Assembly: GCF_025860405.1 (NCBI RefSeq)
Contig: NZ_CP063785.1
Location: 8,123,390 to 8,187,389 of the forward strand
Source of the DNA: Tolypothrix sp. PCC 7712
Lineage (GTDB): Bacteria; Cyanobacteriota; Cyanobacteriia; Cyanobacteriales; Nostocaceae
Direction of reading: 5' to 3'
DNA: 64,000 nt
This document shows positions 16,227-24,706 of the stretch, in pieces. Every line of letters begins with the position of its first letter. The stretch's first letter is position 1. The notes under the pieces are model-generated. The model saw only the letters and a program-made list of their open reading frames with translations. It was not told the origin of the DNA and did not search any database. The position numbers and the translations under genes are program-made.

Positions 16227-17303
16227 TTATGCCAATGCTGAAGCCTGTGGTTTAGCAAATATCATGCGTCCTGCTGTAGTTTGCAAAGCACTAGTGACTA
16301 CTACTCGCAGTTCACCACCTACATAACCACTACCTTCCTCAACGACAACCATTGTGCCATCGTCTAGGTAGCCGATTCCTTGGCTGGGTTCTTTACCTTC
16401 TTTGAGAATTTTCAAATCAAGGTTATCGCCAGGTAAATAGGTGGGACGGACAGCGTTAACTAAGTCATTGACATTTAAAACTGGCACTTTCTGAACGCTA
16501 GCAACTTTTGATAAGTTGTAGTCGTTAGTTAGCAATGTGCCGTTGATATCTTGAGCGAATCTGACTAACTTCGCATCAACAGTGGGAATATCTTCGTAAT
16601 CAGAGGGATTAATCAGGATGCGTTCTGGATAAGCTTCTTTAATGCGGTTGAGAATTTCTAATCCTCTTCTTCCCCGTACCCGTTTTTGGTCTTTACTCGC
16701 ATCAGCTACTTGTTGCAATTCTTGCAAGACAAATTGCGGTACGATAATTTGCCCTTCTAGAAACCCAGTTTCTAACAGTGCTTCAATCCGACCATCAATA
16801 ATACAGCTTGTATCTAAAACTTTAGTATTAGCAGGTTTAAGAGTACCTTCTGCTACCATCGTTTCTACGGTGTTGGGATTAATAAACCGCAATAAGCCGC
16901 GTCCGTGGGTATCTGCCAAATTCATACCAGTGACCGACAATATAATACTGCCAACCACTGCTACTAAAGGCTTGATAAAACTAAAATCTGGGGGAATGGG
17001 TAATAAAAATAACGGTGCAAGCATTAAGTTGGCTAACAATAACCCAATCACCAAACCAATAGCACGCGTTAAAATTACTTCTAGAGGCATTTCTCGGACT
17101 TGTGCTTCTAGGCGGCGATATGTAGTTTGGAAACTTAGCCCAATTGCACCACCAATGATTGCAGCAAAGACGGCAACCACTAAGCGCAAGGCTTCTAAAT
17201 TTGTTACCCGGTCTAGCGAGCCATTGGGTAGTAGTTCAATGCTGTAGAACCCAATTCCCGATGCTGCTAGGATGAATGAGAGAATAATAATGGCATCAAG
17301 CAT
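16227..17303 (-). CDS. PIN/TRAM domain membrane protein (YacL-like)
   Basis: 358 residues from ATG 17303 (MLDAIIILSFILAASG). An in-frame TTG at 17324 would add seven residues, but homologues begin at the MLDAII position and AGGA lies about 14 bases before the ATG. Residues 1-140 contain four transmembrane segments. A PIN domain follows at about 165-290 (LDTSCIIDGRIEALLETG, VPQFVLQELQ, DAKLVRFAQDINGTLLTND) with the acidic residues of a Mg-dependent ribonuclease. The C-terminal region (about 295-350) is a TRAM RNA-binding domain (EPSQGIGYLDDGTMVVVEEG). It is probably a membrane-bound RNase; its RNA targets are unknown. Confidence 0.88.
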   Translation of the reverse strand: MLDAIIILSFILAASGIGFYSIELLPNGSLDRVTNLEALRLVVAVFAAIIGGAIGLSFQTTYRRLEAQVREMPLEVILTRAIGLVIGLLLANLMLAPLFLLPIPPDFSFIKPLVAVVGSIILSVTGMNLADTHGRGLLRFINPNTVETMVAEGTLKPANTKVLDTSCIIDGRIEALLETGFLEGQIIVPQFVLQELQQVADASKDQKRVRGRRGLEILNRIKEAYPERILINPSDYEDIPTVDAKLVRFAQDINGTLLTNDYNLSKVASVQKVPVLNVNDLVNAVRPTYLPGDNLDLKILKEGKEPSQGIGYLDDGTMVVVEEGSGYVGGELRVVVTSALQTTAGRMIFAKPQASALA

Positions 17304-17553
17304 GATCTTGTGGTTTTCCTGCAACTGTATTAACCGAAAAAGTGTAAGTATTTTTTATTTCATAGGCAAATAGCTTTAGAAATGTTTACTTAACTCTAGG
17401 GGTTTAAGCAGGTAATATCTGCAAATATTATAACCAAATAGTTTTAGCTTCATATTTTTAATTGTTTTGTTGTAAAACGATAATACTTGTAAATAAACTA
17501 CTAATTTTTATCGTTTGTCATTCTCAGTATGATGAATTTTATTGTTTCTTACA

Positions 17554-18738
17554 ATGCCTCAAAAAGTTAATTTTTATAGCACTCCCACTTCTGCTTATGT
17601 GCATATTCCGTTTTGCAGACGGCGGTGCTTTTATTGTGATTTTCCCATATCTGTTGTGGGCGATCGCTTGCGCGGGGAAACATCTAATGCAATTTCTCAA
17701 TATGTAGAAGTGCTAACTCAGGAAATTCCTACCGCACCAAGATTTGGTGAACCTTTAAAGACAATTTTTTTCGGTGGTGGAACACCCTCGCTGCTATCAA
17801 TAGAGCAGTTACAGCAGATATTAACAGCTTTAGAGCAGCATTTTGGCATTTTACCTGGGTCAGAGATTTCTATGGAAATAGACCCAGGGACATTTGATTT
17901 AGCACATATAGCAGGGTACCGCAGTTTAGGGGTGAATCGTGTCAGTTTAGGTATACAAGCATTTCAAGAAGAGTTGTTAAAACTCGCTGGGCGATCGCAC
18001 TCAATTGCAGATATTTTTGCAGCTGTGGAATTAGTCCGCAAAGTCGAGATTCCCGAATTGAGTTTAGACTTAATTTCTGGTTTACCGCATCAGTCTTTAG
18101 AGCAATGGCAAGATTCCCTAGCTAAAGCAGTGGCGATCGCACCAACTCACATCTCGATTTATGACCTTACCATAGAGCCAGGTACAGCCTTTGGCCGATA
18201 CTATGAACCTGGCGCGAATCCTTTACCCACAGATGAAACCACAGTCAAAATGTACCAAATGGCACAGCAAACTTTGACTGATGCAGGTTATGAACATTAT
18301 GAAATTTCCAATTATGCCCAGCCTGGACATCAATGTCAGCATAATCGGGTTTATTGGGAAAATCGTCCTTATTATGGTTTTGGTATGGGTGCAGCCAGCT
18401 ATATTGAAGGTAAGCGTTTCACACGTCCACGTAAAACCAAAGAGTATTACGCATGGGTAAAAGCTGGTTGTGTCGTTGATTGTGAAATCACACCACCAAA
18501 TGAAGTGTTATTAGAAACCTTAATGTTAGGCTTACGCTTGGCTAAAGGCGTGAGTTTAGCAGCTTTAGCGGCGGATTTTGGCGAAGATAAACTAGAAGAA
18601 CTTCAGAAATTCCTACAGCCATATTTAATAAAAGGCTGGGTAGAGGTAATAAATGAAAGATTACGTCTAACCGATCCCCAAGGATTTTTATTTTCTAATG
18701 TAGTTTTAGCAGATTTATTTTCTAAATTTGGTGAATAA
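17554..18738 (+). CDS. hemW: Radical SAM protein HemW (coproporphyrinogen III oxidase-like / haem chaperone)
   Basis: 394 residues from ATG 17554; an upstream in-frame TTG at 17542 is less likely. The radical-SAM cluster motif is CRRRCFYC (C-x3-C-x2-C), in YVHIPFCRRRCFYCDFPIS. Other signatures: FFGGGTPSL, EIDPGT, RVSLGIQAFQ, SLDLISGLPHQ and the HemN C-terminal region. HemW differs from true HemN by lacking the longer N-terminus with an extra Cys; the start here fits HemW. HemW-type proteins bind haem and act as haem chaperones; older annotation as coproporphyrinogen oxidase is uncertain. It stands alone, followed by the toxin-antitoxin pair. Confidence 0.85.
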   Translation: MPQKVNFYSTPTSAYVHIPFCRRRCFYCDFPISVVGDRLRGETSNAISQYVEVLTQEIPTAPRFGEPLKTIFFGGGTPSLLSIEQLQQILTALEQHFGILPGSEISMEIDPGTFDLAHIAGYRSLGVNRVSLGIQAFQEELLKLAGRSHSIADIFAAVELVRKVEIPELSLDLISGLPHQSLEQWQDSLAKAVAIAPTHISIYDLTIEPGTAFGRYYEPGANPLPTDETTVKMYQMAQQTLTDAGYEHYEISNYAQPGHQCQHNRVYWENRPYYGFGMGAASYIEGKRFTRPRKTKEYYAWVKAGCVVDCEITPPNEVLLETLMLGLRLAKGVSLAALAADFGEDKLEELQKFLQPYLIKGWVEVINERLRLTDPQGFLFSNVVLADLFSKFGE

Positions 18739-18858
18739 GCATTCAGACTAAATGTACTAACAACATATTAAATTATCCGTTAAAATCCAGTGATGGAATT
18801 AAGTTGGATAGAACAATCTAAAATAATCTTATTATCTTTAAGTAGAGGTATTTAACCT

Positions 18859-19125
18859 ATGACTATTAATCTTAAACCAGAGCATGAGCAATTGATAAAA
18901 GCACAAATTGCTAGTGGTAGATTTACAAATGCAGATGAAGTAATTGGTACAGCATTGAAATTACTAGAAAAGTTGAATGCTGAGTACAGCCAATGGGTAG
19001 AAGAAACTCGCCAAAAAGTTGAAGTCGCTATTGCTGAAATGGAAAGAGGAGAAGGATTAGACGGTGAGACATTTACTATGCAAATACTTGAAAGATTCCA
19101 AAAAGCGCGAGAGGCGGCAGAATGA
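18859..19125 (+). CDS. ParD-type antitoxin
   Basis: 88 residues. The N-terminal third (MTINLKPEHEQLIKAQIASG, then FTNADEVIGTALKLL) matches the ribbon-helix-helix DNA-binding domain of ParD/CopG antitoxins. The C-terminal part is acidic and charged, the usual toxin-binding tail. AGAGG lies 12 bases before the ATG. It overlaps the toxin gene by four bases (ATGA). Expected role: bind and neutralise the partner, and autorepress the operon. Confidence 0.85.
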   Translation: MTINLKPEHEQLIKAQIASGRFTNADEVIGTALKLLEKLNAEYSQWVEETRQKVEVAIAEMERGEGLDGETFTMQILERFQKAREAAE

Positions 19126-19427
19126 GCCGTTACATCATCTCTCCTTCTGCAAGCAGAGATTTAAATGAGATTGCAGATTATTTTTTAACAATCAATCTGG
19201 AAGCAGGAGAAAAGCTTTTTCAAGAATTCAATAGAAAATGTCAAAACTTAGCTAAATTTCCCAATATAGGGCGTAGTTATTCTCACATTAAGCCGGAGTT
19301 GCGTGGTCTTCCGCTTGATGGTTACGTCATTTTGTATAGAGTGGTGGATGATGGTGTGGAAATTTTACGTGTAGTGAATGCGCGTAGAGATTTAGAAACA
19401 TTATTTTCAGATATAGACGATTCTTGA
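19122..19427 (+). CDS. RelE/ParE superfamily toxin
   Basis: 101 residues with the RelE/ParE fold pattern: YIISPSASRDLNEIADYFL, LAKFPNIGRSYSHIKPELRG, DGYVILYRVVDDGVEILRVV and a final NARRDLETL. This is the ParE subgroup (gyrase-directed toxin) rather than an mRNase, judging by the ParD partner and the RHRxL-like NARRDLE end. Translationally coupled to the antitoxin. Both genes look intact. Confidence 0.85.
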   Translation: MSRYIISPSASRDLNEIADYFLTINLEAGEKLFQEFNRKCQNLAKFPNIGRSYSHIKPELRGLPLDGYVILYRVVDDGVEILRVVNARRDLETLFSDIDDS

Positions 19428-19456
19428 AAAATGATTAAAATTGAGAAATTGAAATA

Positions 19457-19608
19457 TTAGAGTACTCCAAGTAAAAAAATGCTCAATTGTCATTGCGAAT
19501 GGAGCGAAGCGGAATGAAGCAATCGCAAGGGCTGAGATTGCTTCGCTACACTCCGTTTCGCTCGCAATGACAGGTTTTGGATCGTTTATTTTTTGGAACA
19601 CTCTTAAT
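19457..19608. mobile_element. Palindromic dispersed element (MITE-like) with GTCATTGCGA core arms
   Basis: A nested inverted repeat. The inner arms TGTCATTGCGA (19488-19498) and TCGCAATGACA (19562-19572) enclose GAGCGAAGC/GCTTCGCT-type sequence. The outer arms AGAGTACTCCAA (19458-19469) and TTGGAACACTCT (19594-19605) match imperfectly in inverted orientation. No gene is inside. GTCATTGCGAGCGAAGC palindromes are dispersed repeats known from cyanobacterial genomes. It sits just past the toxin stop and could form a large hairpin in the transcript. Confidence 0.6.
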
Positions 19609-19659
19609 TTATTGAGTAATAAAGCCTAATCAAATTATTCCAAATCTTAAGTATAAATT

Positions 19660-20694
19660 ATGTCTAATCAATTAGAACAGTTTGCGAGTGATAATAACTC
19701 TGGAATTTGCCCTGAAGCTTTAGAATATATGCTAAAAGCTAATGAGGGTAGCGCTCCGGCGTATGGAAATGATAAATGGACGCAAAAAGCAACAGATTAT
19801 TTTCGTGAGTTATTTGAAATTGATTGCGAAGTATTTTTTGCTTTTAATGGGACAGCAGCCAATTCTTTATCTTTAGCTGCACTTTGTCAGTCATATCACA
19901 GCGTTATTTGTCATGAAACATCCCACATTGAAACAGATGAATGTGGCGCACCAGAGTTTGCTTCTAATGGTTCCAAATTACTATTAGCTAAAGGCGAAAA
20001 TGGTAAGTTAACAGCACAGGCTATAGAATCACTAGTAACTAAGCGCACTGACATTCATTATCCTAAGCCAAAAGTTATTAGTATTACCCAAGCTACAGAA
20101 GTAGGAACTTTATATTCCTTGGATGAACTAGCAGCAATTAAAGAAACTGCGCGCAAGTATAACTTAAAAATTCACATGGATGGCGCTCGTTTTGCTAATG
20201 CAGTTGCTGCTATGAATAAAACCCCGGCGGAAATTTCTTGGAAAAGTGGTGTAGATGTATTATGTTTTTGTGGCACAAAAAATGGCATGGCTTTAGGAGA
20301 AGCAATTATTTTCTTCAATAAAGCTTTAGCAGAAGATTTTGACTATCGCTGTAAACAAGCAGGTCAACTAGCTTCAAAAATGCGATTTATTTCGGCTCCT
20401 TGGTTAGGTTTACTCGAAACTGGCGCATGGTTGAAGAATGCGCGACACGCCAATCAATGTGCTGAATATTTAGAAAATAAATTAATCAATATTGATGGCG
20501 TTGAGATGATGTTTCCCCGAGAAGCAAATGCTGTGTTTGCCAAACTACCAGAACATACTATTCAAATTTTAAAAGAAAAACGCTGGCAATTTTATACATT
20601 TATTGGTGTGGGTGGAGTCCGTTTTGTGTGTTCTTGGAATACTACACAATCTAGAATTGATGAACTGGTAAATGATATTAAGAATTCAATTTGA
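19660..20694 (+). CDS. ltaE: Low-specificity L-threonine aldolase (PLP-dependent)
   Basis: 344 residues, fold-type I aminotransferase-like. The likely PLP lysine is Lys207 in CFCGTKNGMALGEA. Other family marks: FASDNNSGICPEALE near the start, FFAFNGTAANSLSLAALC, CHETSHIETDECGAPE with the ring-stacking His, and LKIHMDGARFANAV with the PLP-binding Asp and an Arg. It cleaves L-threonine and/or L-allo-threonine to glycine and acetaldehyde in the cytosol; related enzymes also act on other beta-hydroxy amino acids. Monocistronic, ATG at 19660, no strong Shine-Dalgarno. Confidence 0.88.
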   Translation: MSNQLEQFASDNNSGICPEALEYMLKANEGSAPAYGNDKWTQKATDYFRELFEIDCEVFFAFNGTAANSLSLAALCQSYHSVICHETSHIETDECGAPEFASNGSKLLLAKGENGKLTAQAIESLVTKRTDIHYPKPKVISITQATEVGTLYSLDELAAIKETARKYNLKIHMDGARFANAVAAMNKTPAEISWKSGVDVLCFCGTKNGMALGEAIIFFNKALAEDFDYRCKQAGQLASKMRFISAPWLGLLETGAWLKNARHANQCAEYLENKLINIDGVEMMFPREANAVFAKLPEHTIQILKEKRWQFYTFIGVGGVRFVCSWNTTQSRIDELVNDIKNSI

Positions 20695-21037
20695 GGAAAA
20701 TAAATTGCATACATTAGTATATGTGATTTTTTAAGAGTCAAGGGTCAAGGGTCAAAAGTCAAATTTGAATCCCTTATTGATTTTTACTTACTCTTCCCCT
20801 TTTAGTTGGTAGATGCTTAAAAAGATTTTTCATTGTCACATAAGATGCTTATAGTGAGTATCGAAAAATTTTATGGTAAAAATTTGCTATCTGAATAAAA
20901 TCACAGACTCTTACAAAAGAACTGCTGAGATTTATTTTTGCTAGCTATAGCTATACGCTCCTATGCCAAAATGAAAATAACTAATACCATAAGGTGAGCG
21001 ATCGCTCTGAAAGCTAGATAAAGGATTGACCTGAGCA
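20695..21037. other. Intergenic region, 343 bases
   Basis: Contains AGTCAAGGGTC-type heptamers at about 20735-20762 and a HIP1 octamer just before 21010. It must include the promoter of the DUF2996 gene. Nothing else recognised. Confidence 0.5.
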
Positions 21038-21643
21038 ATGGCAGACGAAACCAATCAAAATCAAGCGGGAGAGGTAGCTCCCACCACTGACCAACCAGTA
21101 GCGACAGACCTCCCTACTGCCAATAAGCCAGATTCCAAAGCAACTGCTGTACCTCCCAAGCGCGAAAAACCTCCAGCTAAAGCCGCCGCAGGAGAAAAAC
21201 CCGCCGCTACAGCAGATGGAGAAGAAAAACCCGCTGCTAAAGCCGCCGCAGCCAAAAAAGAAAAGGCTCCTGCTGTTGAAGATAAGCCATTTGTAGAGTT
21301 TATCCAGCAACACTACTTACCTGCTGTACAAACGGCAATTACTCAGCAAGGTGTTGCTGATTTACAGTTGTCTTTTGCTAAACAGAAAGTTCCTATCTCT
21401 GGCTTTGAATCAGCCGAGGACTGCTACCAACTTGTGGGAAGTTGGCAAAACGGTTTGCGCCAGTTTAATCTTTATTTCCCCGATGAAGATATTCAAGGGA
21501 AAAAAGGATTCTCTTGTAATGAAGGTAAAAAACCTAGCACACTAGAATCCTTCTTAATAGATGAACGTAAAATCACTCTGGACTTACTAGTATTTGGTTT
21601 AGTGCAGCGCTTAAACGGGCAAAAGTGGCTAGGTAGAAATTAG
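21038..21643 (+). CDS. DUF2996-type protein with an Ala/Pro/Lys-rich disordered N-terminus
   Basis: 201 residues. Residues 1-80 are low-complexity: Ala, Lys, Pro and Glu, with repeated EKPAAKAAA-like units, a histone-H1-like disordered tail. Residues about 85-201 form a conserved cyanobacterial domain that I place in DUF2996 (FVEFIQQHYLPAVQTAI, then EDCYQLVGSWQNGLRQFNLY, and a C-terminal FGLVQRLNGQKWL). Function unknown. No transmembrane segment. The gene is followed immediately by a heptamer array starting at its stop codon. Confidence 0.7.
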   Translation: MADETNQNQAGEVAPTTDQPVATDLPTANKPDSKATAVPPKREKPPAKAAAGEKPAATADGEEKPAAKAAAAKKEKAPAVEDKPFVEFIQQHYLPAVQTAITQQGVADLQLSFAKQKVPISGFESAEDCYQLVGSWQNGLRQFNLYFPDEDIQGKKGFSCNEGKKPSTLESFLIDERKITLDLLVFGLVQRLNGQKWLGRN

Positions 21644-21677
21644 TCATTTGTCATTTGTCATTTGTCATTTGTCATTA
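21643..21677. repeat. Heptamer array (GTCATTT)5
   Basis: Four GTCATTT units and one GTCATTA, beginning at the last base of the DUF2996 stop codon. It is followed by an inverted partner, GACAAATGACAAA, at about 21684-21696, so a hairpin can form. Confidence 0.8.
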
Positions 21678-21706
21678 GTTATGAGACAAATGACAAAAAT
21701 GCTAGT

Positions 21707-21908
21707 AAGTAAGTCGGTGGAAATAAAGCAAACTATGTTAAAAAACGTAAATAGGCTTGAAATCCTTACCAATGTCGCCACTTGCTTTAAGCCGGGGAAC
21801 CCGTCCAACGCAGTGGCTCACCAATGACCTAGACGCTTTAGCGGCTTCCCGCAGGGTAGGATAAATGACAGCCTCAGCCAGTTATCTTTAATTTCGCCGA
21901 CCTACTTA
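21707..21908. mobile_element. Miniature inverted-repeat element, family A, copy 1 (about 200 bp)
   Basis: The left end AAGTAAGTCGGTGGAAA and the right end, read on the minus strand as AAGTAGGTCGGCGAAATT, are inverted copies. The right 50 bases match the right end of a second copy at 56819-56906 closely, including GGCTGTCATTT. The centre carries CGGGGAACCCGTCC and GCGGCTTCCCGCAGGGTAGG, common cyanobacterial repeat phrases, and no gene. A flanking AGT on both sides is a possible short target duplication; exact ends are uncertain. Confidence 0.65.
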
Positions 21909-21914
21909 GTACCT

Positions 21915-22409
21915 TTAGAGTTCATGGAAATGGTAGGTAACGGCTCCAGTTCTGGGGTCGTTATCTATTTTGGCGTATCCTGATTTATACATTTCCTTGA
22001 GGGCGGCTTCTACTTCTGCAAAGTTAGCTCCTGTACCTTTCACACCTTGAGTCACAGTGAGATAGCCACCATTTTTTTCTGCCACTTCAATCAGTTTAAC
22101 TATCAGTTGGTTACCAGTAGGGCGGTAAACTTGAGAAGCGATCGCAGGTTGATTCAGTGGTACACCCAAGGGAGATAAACCCGCTTTTGACCTCAGTTTG
22201 AGGCTATATTCGTCAACCATATTAGGGATGAGGAATAAATCGACGAACTGCCCACAGTAGAATAGCCCAAACGTACACAGCCACAACACACCCGTCCCGA
22301 TTTTGCCGTTGTATATCCGGTGCAGTCCCCCCAAGCCGAAAAACCCCATAGCACACAAGATGTAGGAAACAAGAAGACGGTCTTGATTGGTGTTATTATC
22401 AACCTTCAT
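21915..22409 (-). CDS. TM2 domain protein
   Basis: 164 residues. Residues about 10-70 are a TM2 domain: two transmembrane helices with LCAMGFFGLGGLHRIYNG, the GxxGxHRFYxG-like signature, then GVLWLCTFGLFYCGQFVDLF. The C-terminal half (about 100-164) looks like a small winged-helix-type domain (KLIEVAEKNGGYLTVTQGVK, then EVEAALKEMYKSGYA). Membrane-bound; function unknown. The downstream end lies only a few bases from the family A mini-element. ATG at 22409. Confidence 0.8.
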   Translation of the reverse strand: MKVDNNTNQDRLLVSYILCAMGFFGLGGLHRIYNGKIGTGVLWLCTFGLFYCGQFVDLFLIPNMVDEYSLKLRSKAGLSPLGVPLNQPAIASQVYRPTGNQLIVKLIEVAEKNGGYLTVTQGVKGTGANFAEVEAALKEMYKSGYAKIDNDPRTGAVTYHFHEL

Positions 22410-23089
22410 GTTGTTTTGATTCCCTTGGATTCGCGCTTACAATCTGAGACGCTTTTGTGGCGCTGTTTTGTTTCATACTCAGTCTGTTGTTAGCTTTTCG
22501 CCCACAAGCTGGATGCAAAAAAGAGTACAAAGACCTTAGCTGACTCCCAATACCAAATTGCTGATTCCGCAGAATATATAACTATTGTTGCAACTCTTAA
22601 CGTTTTATCTACAAATTTTGAGCCTGTACCTTGATAGACTGAACTTTATCAGCCTTAGTGATAAGTACTGTATCCCTTGCTCAAAAGCTAGAGGATTTAG
22701 CAATAATATAATTTGTAATTGATAATTCGTAATTCGTAATGAAAAGCTCATTTAAGAATTACGAATTATAGAGTGTACTGTAGGGCATACAGGAAATAGG
22801 GTTAGAGAGCAATCTCACCAGATCAACCCTAAATGCTTGGAGAGCTACCCATAAACAGGACTCTAGGTAAACACGTAATATCCTAGTTGGTTCGGGTAGG
22901 ACAAGATATGTAAGACCTAGCCAATTTTAGTAGCATAACTACTAAATGTAACTAGGCAATGTCTGCTCAAGAATCTCCCAAATTTTTGCAGATGGGAGAG
23001 CGTCAATGTCGTCTAGTTACGCCTTGAGAGCGTCTGACGTTGGCTTTCTGGTGTACTGAAGATAATAAAGACAGAAGAGAAATCAAAAC
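22410..23089. other. Long divergent intergenic region upstream of acsF, 680 bases, with possible RNA structure
   Basis: Contains TTCGTAA heptamers near 22707-22740. Several small inverted repeats lie closer to acsF: AGGGTT/AACCCT near 22799-22831 enclosing GAGA/TCTC, and TCTCCCA/TGGGAGA near 22974-22999. A long 5' leader with regulatory structure is possible but not shown. No gene. Confidence 0.45.
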
Positions 23090-24190
23090 ATGGTAGATTC
23101 CCTCAAAAAACCAGGCTTTGAAGAATTGCGTCCAGGGATTAAAGTCCCGGCAAAAGAAACACTATTAACACCCCGGTTTTACACCACCGACTTTGATGAA
23201 ATGGCGCGGATGGATATCTCCGTCAATGAAGACGAGTTACAAGCCATTCTCGAAGAGTTTCGTGCTGATTACAACCGCCATCATTTTGTTCGGGATGCCG
23301 AGTTTGAACAATCCTGGGATCATATTGATGGGGAAACTCGCCGTTTATTCGTTGAATTTTTAGAGCGTTCCTGTACAGCCGAGTTTTCCGGGTTTTTGCT
23401 GTACAAAGAACTTGGCCGCCGCTTAAAAGATAAAAGCCCAGTTTTAGCCGAGTGCTTTAACTTGATGTCACGGGATGAAGCCCGTCATGCTGGCTTTTTG
23501 AATAAAGCGATGTCAGACTTTAATCTTTCTCTAGATTTAGGGTTTTTGACAAAGAGCCGCGATTATACCTTCTTTAAACCGAAATTTATCTTCTACGCCA
23601 CATATCTTTCTGAAAAAATCGGTTATTGGCGTTATATCACCATTTATCGTCATTTAGAAGCACATCCCGAAGACCGGATTTATCCCATTTTCCGGTTCTT
23701 TGAAAACTGGTGTCAGGATGAAAACCGTCATGGTGATTTCTTTGATGCCGTGATGCAATCTCAACCGCAAATGTTGAATGACTGGAAGGCGAAGCTATGG
23801 AGTCGCTTCTTCCTGTTGTCAGTGTTTGTGACGATGTATCTCAATGACCTGCAACGCAAAGACTTTTACGCTTCTCTAGGATTGGATGCACGGGAATACG
23901 ACATCCATGTGATCAAAAAGACCAATGAAACCGCAGGAAGAGTTTTCCCGTTGATGCTGGATGTTGATAATCCAGAGTTTTATCAACGCTTGGATATATG
24001 TGTTGAGAAGATGGCAAAATTAAATGCGATGTCTTCGACAACCCCTTCGGGGAACGCCAACTCCAACACTCCTAAATTCCTGCAATTCTTCCAGAAGTTG
24101 CCAATTCTCACCTCAATTGGTTGGCATATGGTTAAGCTGTACCTCATGAAGCCCATTGATGCGGTTTCTGCTCAAGGTATGGCCCGCTAG
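23090..24190 (+). CDS. acsF: Magnesium-protoporphyrin IX monomethyl ester oxidative cyclase (aerobic)
   Basis: 366 residues, standard AcsF length. It forms the isocyclic E ring of chlorophyll from Mg-protoporphyrin IX monomethyl ester, using O2. Diiron-binding helices with E-x-x-H motifs are visible: [45 protein letters not shown] and [13 protein letters not shown]. It probably associates with the thylakoid membrane and with the Ycf54 partner, which is not in the window. It is monocistronic, with a strong terminator directly downstream. Expression is likely oxygen-related, as known for cyanobacterial AcsF copies; no site is recognised. Confidence 0.96.
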   Translation: MVDSLKKPGFEELRPGIKVPAKETLLTPRFYTTDFDEMARMDISVNEDELQAILEEFRADYNRHHFVRDAEFEQSWDHIDGETRRLFVEFLERSCTAEFSGFLLYKELGRRLKDKSPVLAECFNLMSRDEARHAGFLNKAMSDFNLSLDLGFLTKSRDYTFFKPKFIFYATYLSEKIGYWRYITIYRHLEAHPEDRIYPIFRFFENWCQDENRHGDFFDAVMQSQPQMLNDWKAKLWSRFFLLSVFVTMYLNDLQRKDFYASLGLDAREYDIHVIKKTNETAGRVFPLMLDVDNPEFYQRLDICVEKMAKLNAMSSTTPSGNANSNTPKFLQFFQKLPILTSIGWHMVKLYLMKPIDAVSAQGMAR

Positions 24191-24215
24191 TTAATCAGGA
24201 TTTGACAAAATTGAG

Positions 24216-24249
24216 AGTGGTTCTATTTCATATAGAACCACTTTTTTTA
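24216..24249 (+). terminator. Strong rho-independent-type terminator of acsF
   Basis: An 11-bp perfect stem (24216-24226 with 24232-24242), 5-base loop, then a run of seven T's. It lies 26 bases past the acsF stop. Confidence 0.9.
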
Positions 24250-24328
24250 TGTCACTTTTTGCTCATATTAATCTTGTAATTTAAATAGATAACCGCAAGA
24301 TTATGCTCTTTAGCACCAGGAGAAGTAA

Positions 24329-24706
24329 ATGAGTCAGTCAATTGGACGTAATTGCTGGGCGATCGCAGAAGGTTATATTCCTGCTTATAGTAATGGCCCT
24401 GAACCTCAGTTTATTAGTCATGAAACAGTCTGTATTTTAAATGCTGGGGATCAAGATGCTCATGTAGAAATCACAATTTACTATAGCGATAGAGAACCTG
24501 TAGGTGGTTACAAAATCACTGTTCCCGCACGACGGACAAAACATATTCGCTTTAATGATCTCAAAGATCCAGAACCAATTCCTCACGATACTGATTTTGC
24601 AAGCGTGATTCAGTCAGATGCACCGATTGTCGTACAGCATACCCGGTTAGATTCACGACAAGCAGAAAACGCTCTTCTCAGCACCATCGCTTACGCTCAT
24701 AATTAA
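24329..24706 (+). CDS. Sensory rhodopsin transducer homologue (ASRT family)
   Basis: 125 residues that I recognise as the Anabaena sensory rhodopsin transducer family: IGRNCWAIAEGYIPAYSNG, HETVCILNAGDQDAHVEITI, VPARRTKHIRFNDL and PIVVQHTRLDSRQAENAL. In Anabaena this soluble beta-sandwich tetramer binds sensory rhodopsin and is encoded next to it. Here the neighbours are acsF and a lipase, and no opsin is in the window. The start is well supported by AGGAGAAG 4 bases before the ATG. It may serve a distant rhodopsin or a different role, since the family also occurs in organisms without rhodopsins. Confidence 0.88.
   Translation: MSQSIGRNCWAIAEGYIPAYSNGPEPQFISHETVCILNAGDQDAHVEITIYYSDREPVGGYKITVPARRTKHIRFNDLKDPEPIPHDTDFASVIQSDAPIVVQHTRLDSRQAENALLSTIAYAHN

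Noticed and set aside
16642-17247. 201-codon plus-strand frame opposite the PIN/TRAM gene
   Set aside because: Antisense shadow, with Thr/Lys-rich composition and no family features.
17303-17324. TTG start adding seven residues to the PIN/TRAM protein
   Set aside because: The ATG at 17303 gives the conserved hydrophobic N-terminus and has AGGA upstream.
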